Assembly (NCBI RefSeq): GCF_000374305.1
Contig: NZ_KB894094.1
Location: 714,727-778,726, forward strand
Length of the DNA stretch: 64,000 nucleotides
Source: Actinomadura flavalba DSM 45200
GTDB lineage: Bacteria; Actinomycetota; Actinomycetes; Streptosporangiales; Streptosporangiaceae
Reading direction: 5' to 3'
Below the pieces are notes generated by a model. That model saw only the letters and a program-made list of their open reading frames with translations, was not told the origin of the DNA and did no database searches. Below are positions 63,907 to 64,000 of this stretch, one piece after another (the stretch's first letter is position 1; each line of letters starts with the position of its first letter). Made by a program: the position numbers and the translations under genes.

Positions 63907-64000
63907 CACACCTCGGCACGCACACCTCGGCACGCACACCTCGGCACGCACACCTCGGCACGCACACCTCGGCACGCACACCTCGGCACGCACACCTCGG
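63907..64000. repeat. Perfect 14-bp tandem repeat running off the right edge
   Basis: Six complete and one partial copy of CACACCTCGGCACG with no substitutions. The total length is unknown because the array continues beyond the window. Confidence 0.97.

Overview
The window is a very high-GC segment of an actinomycete chromosome, most likely a Streptosporangiales or Thermomonosporaceae genus such as Actinomadura (inference). The markers are a four-gene conservon (cvnA-D), the actinobacterial 2-oxoglutarate decarboxylase/dehydrogenase fusion Kgd, a DsbA-like protein of the mycothiol-dependent nitroreductase type, an XRE/TPR regulator of streptomycete type, many GTG starts and strong GC-rich hairpins between genes. 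I saw no rRNA, tRNA, CRISPR array, transposase or phage module.

Layout. 0-2.4 kb: sugar ABC ATPase (cut by the left edge) and its ROK regulator. 2.6-6.5 kb: conservon. 6.8-9.4 kb: CbiX-like protein, then a SDR/enoyl-CoA hydratase pair behind a perfect palindrome. 9.6-15.4 kb: GST-like reductase, AIM24 protein, Kgd and a 59-residue protein. 15.5-20.5 kb: ArsR regulator and methyltransferase, LLM oxidoreductase and aldehyde dehydrogenase, carboxyltransferase. 20.7-28.6 kb: secreted M19-type hydrolase, orphan histidine kinase, TetR regulator and saccharopine-dehydrogenase-like protein, with several large repeat expansions. 28.6-33.2 kb: flavin reductase pair, PP2C phosphatase, RpiB, CooC-like ATPase, RidA. 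33.3-35.8 kb: ECF-type Co/Ni transporter. 35.9-42.7 kb: nitroreductase-like protein, PepN, unknown protein, MalQ. 42.9-51 kb: Ser/Thr kinase and lipoprotein, NERD protein, amidase, IlvD, small proteins, HNH protein. 51.2-58.2 kb: secreted repeat protein, prolyl oligopeptidase, methyltransferase, GNAT protein, XRE regulator and a divergent small gene. 58.5-64 kb: MscS channel, truncated haemoglobin, GH13 enzyme, secreted serine peptidase, thioesterase.

Most genes are core metabolism, stress or signalling functions in short operons. The unusual signal is repeat expansion. A 12-bp-period tract (65 tetrapeptides) is built into the ATP-binding domain of a histidine kinase. A 51-bp-period tract lies inside the Rossmann domain of a dehydrogenase. 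An internally duplicated insertion lies in the N-terminal domain of MalQ. A 24-bp array and a degenerate array fill intergenic gaps. The 3' end of a thioesterase gene is copied twice downstream, and a perfect 14-bp array runs off the right edge. In the three genes the reading frame is kept and family motifs lie on both sides, so the expansions appear to be tolerated or used.

Coordinates of hairpins and repeats were read by eye. Start codons were chosen from ribosome-binding sites, overlaps and family start positions, and are the least certain part of the gene calls.
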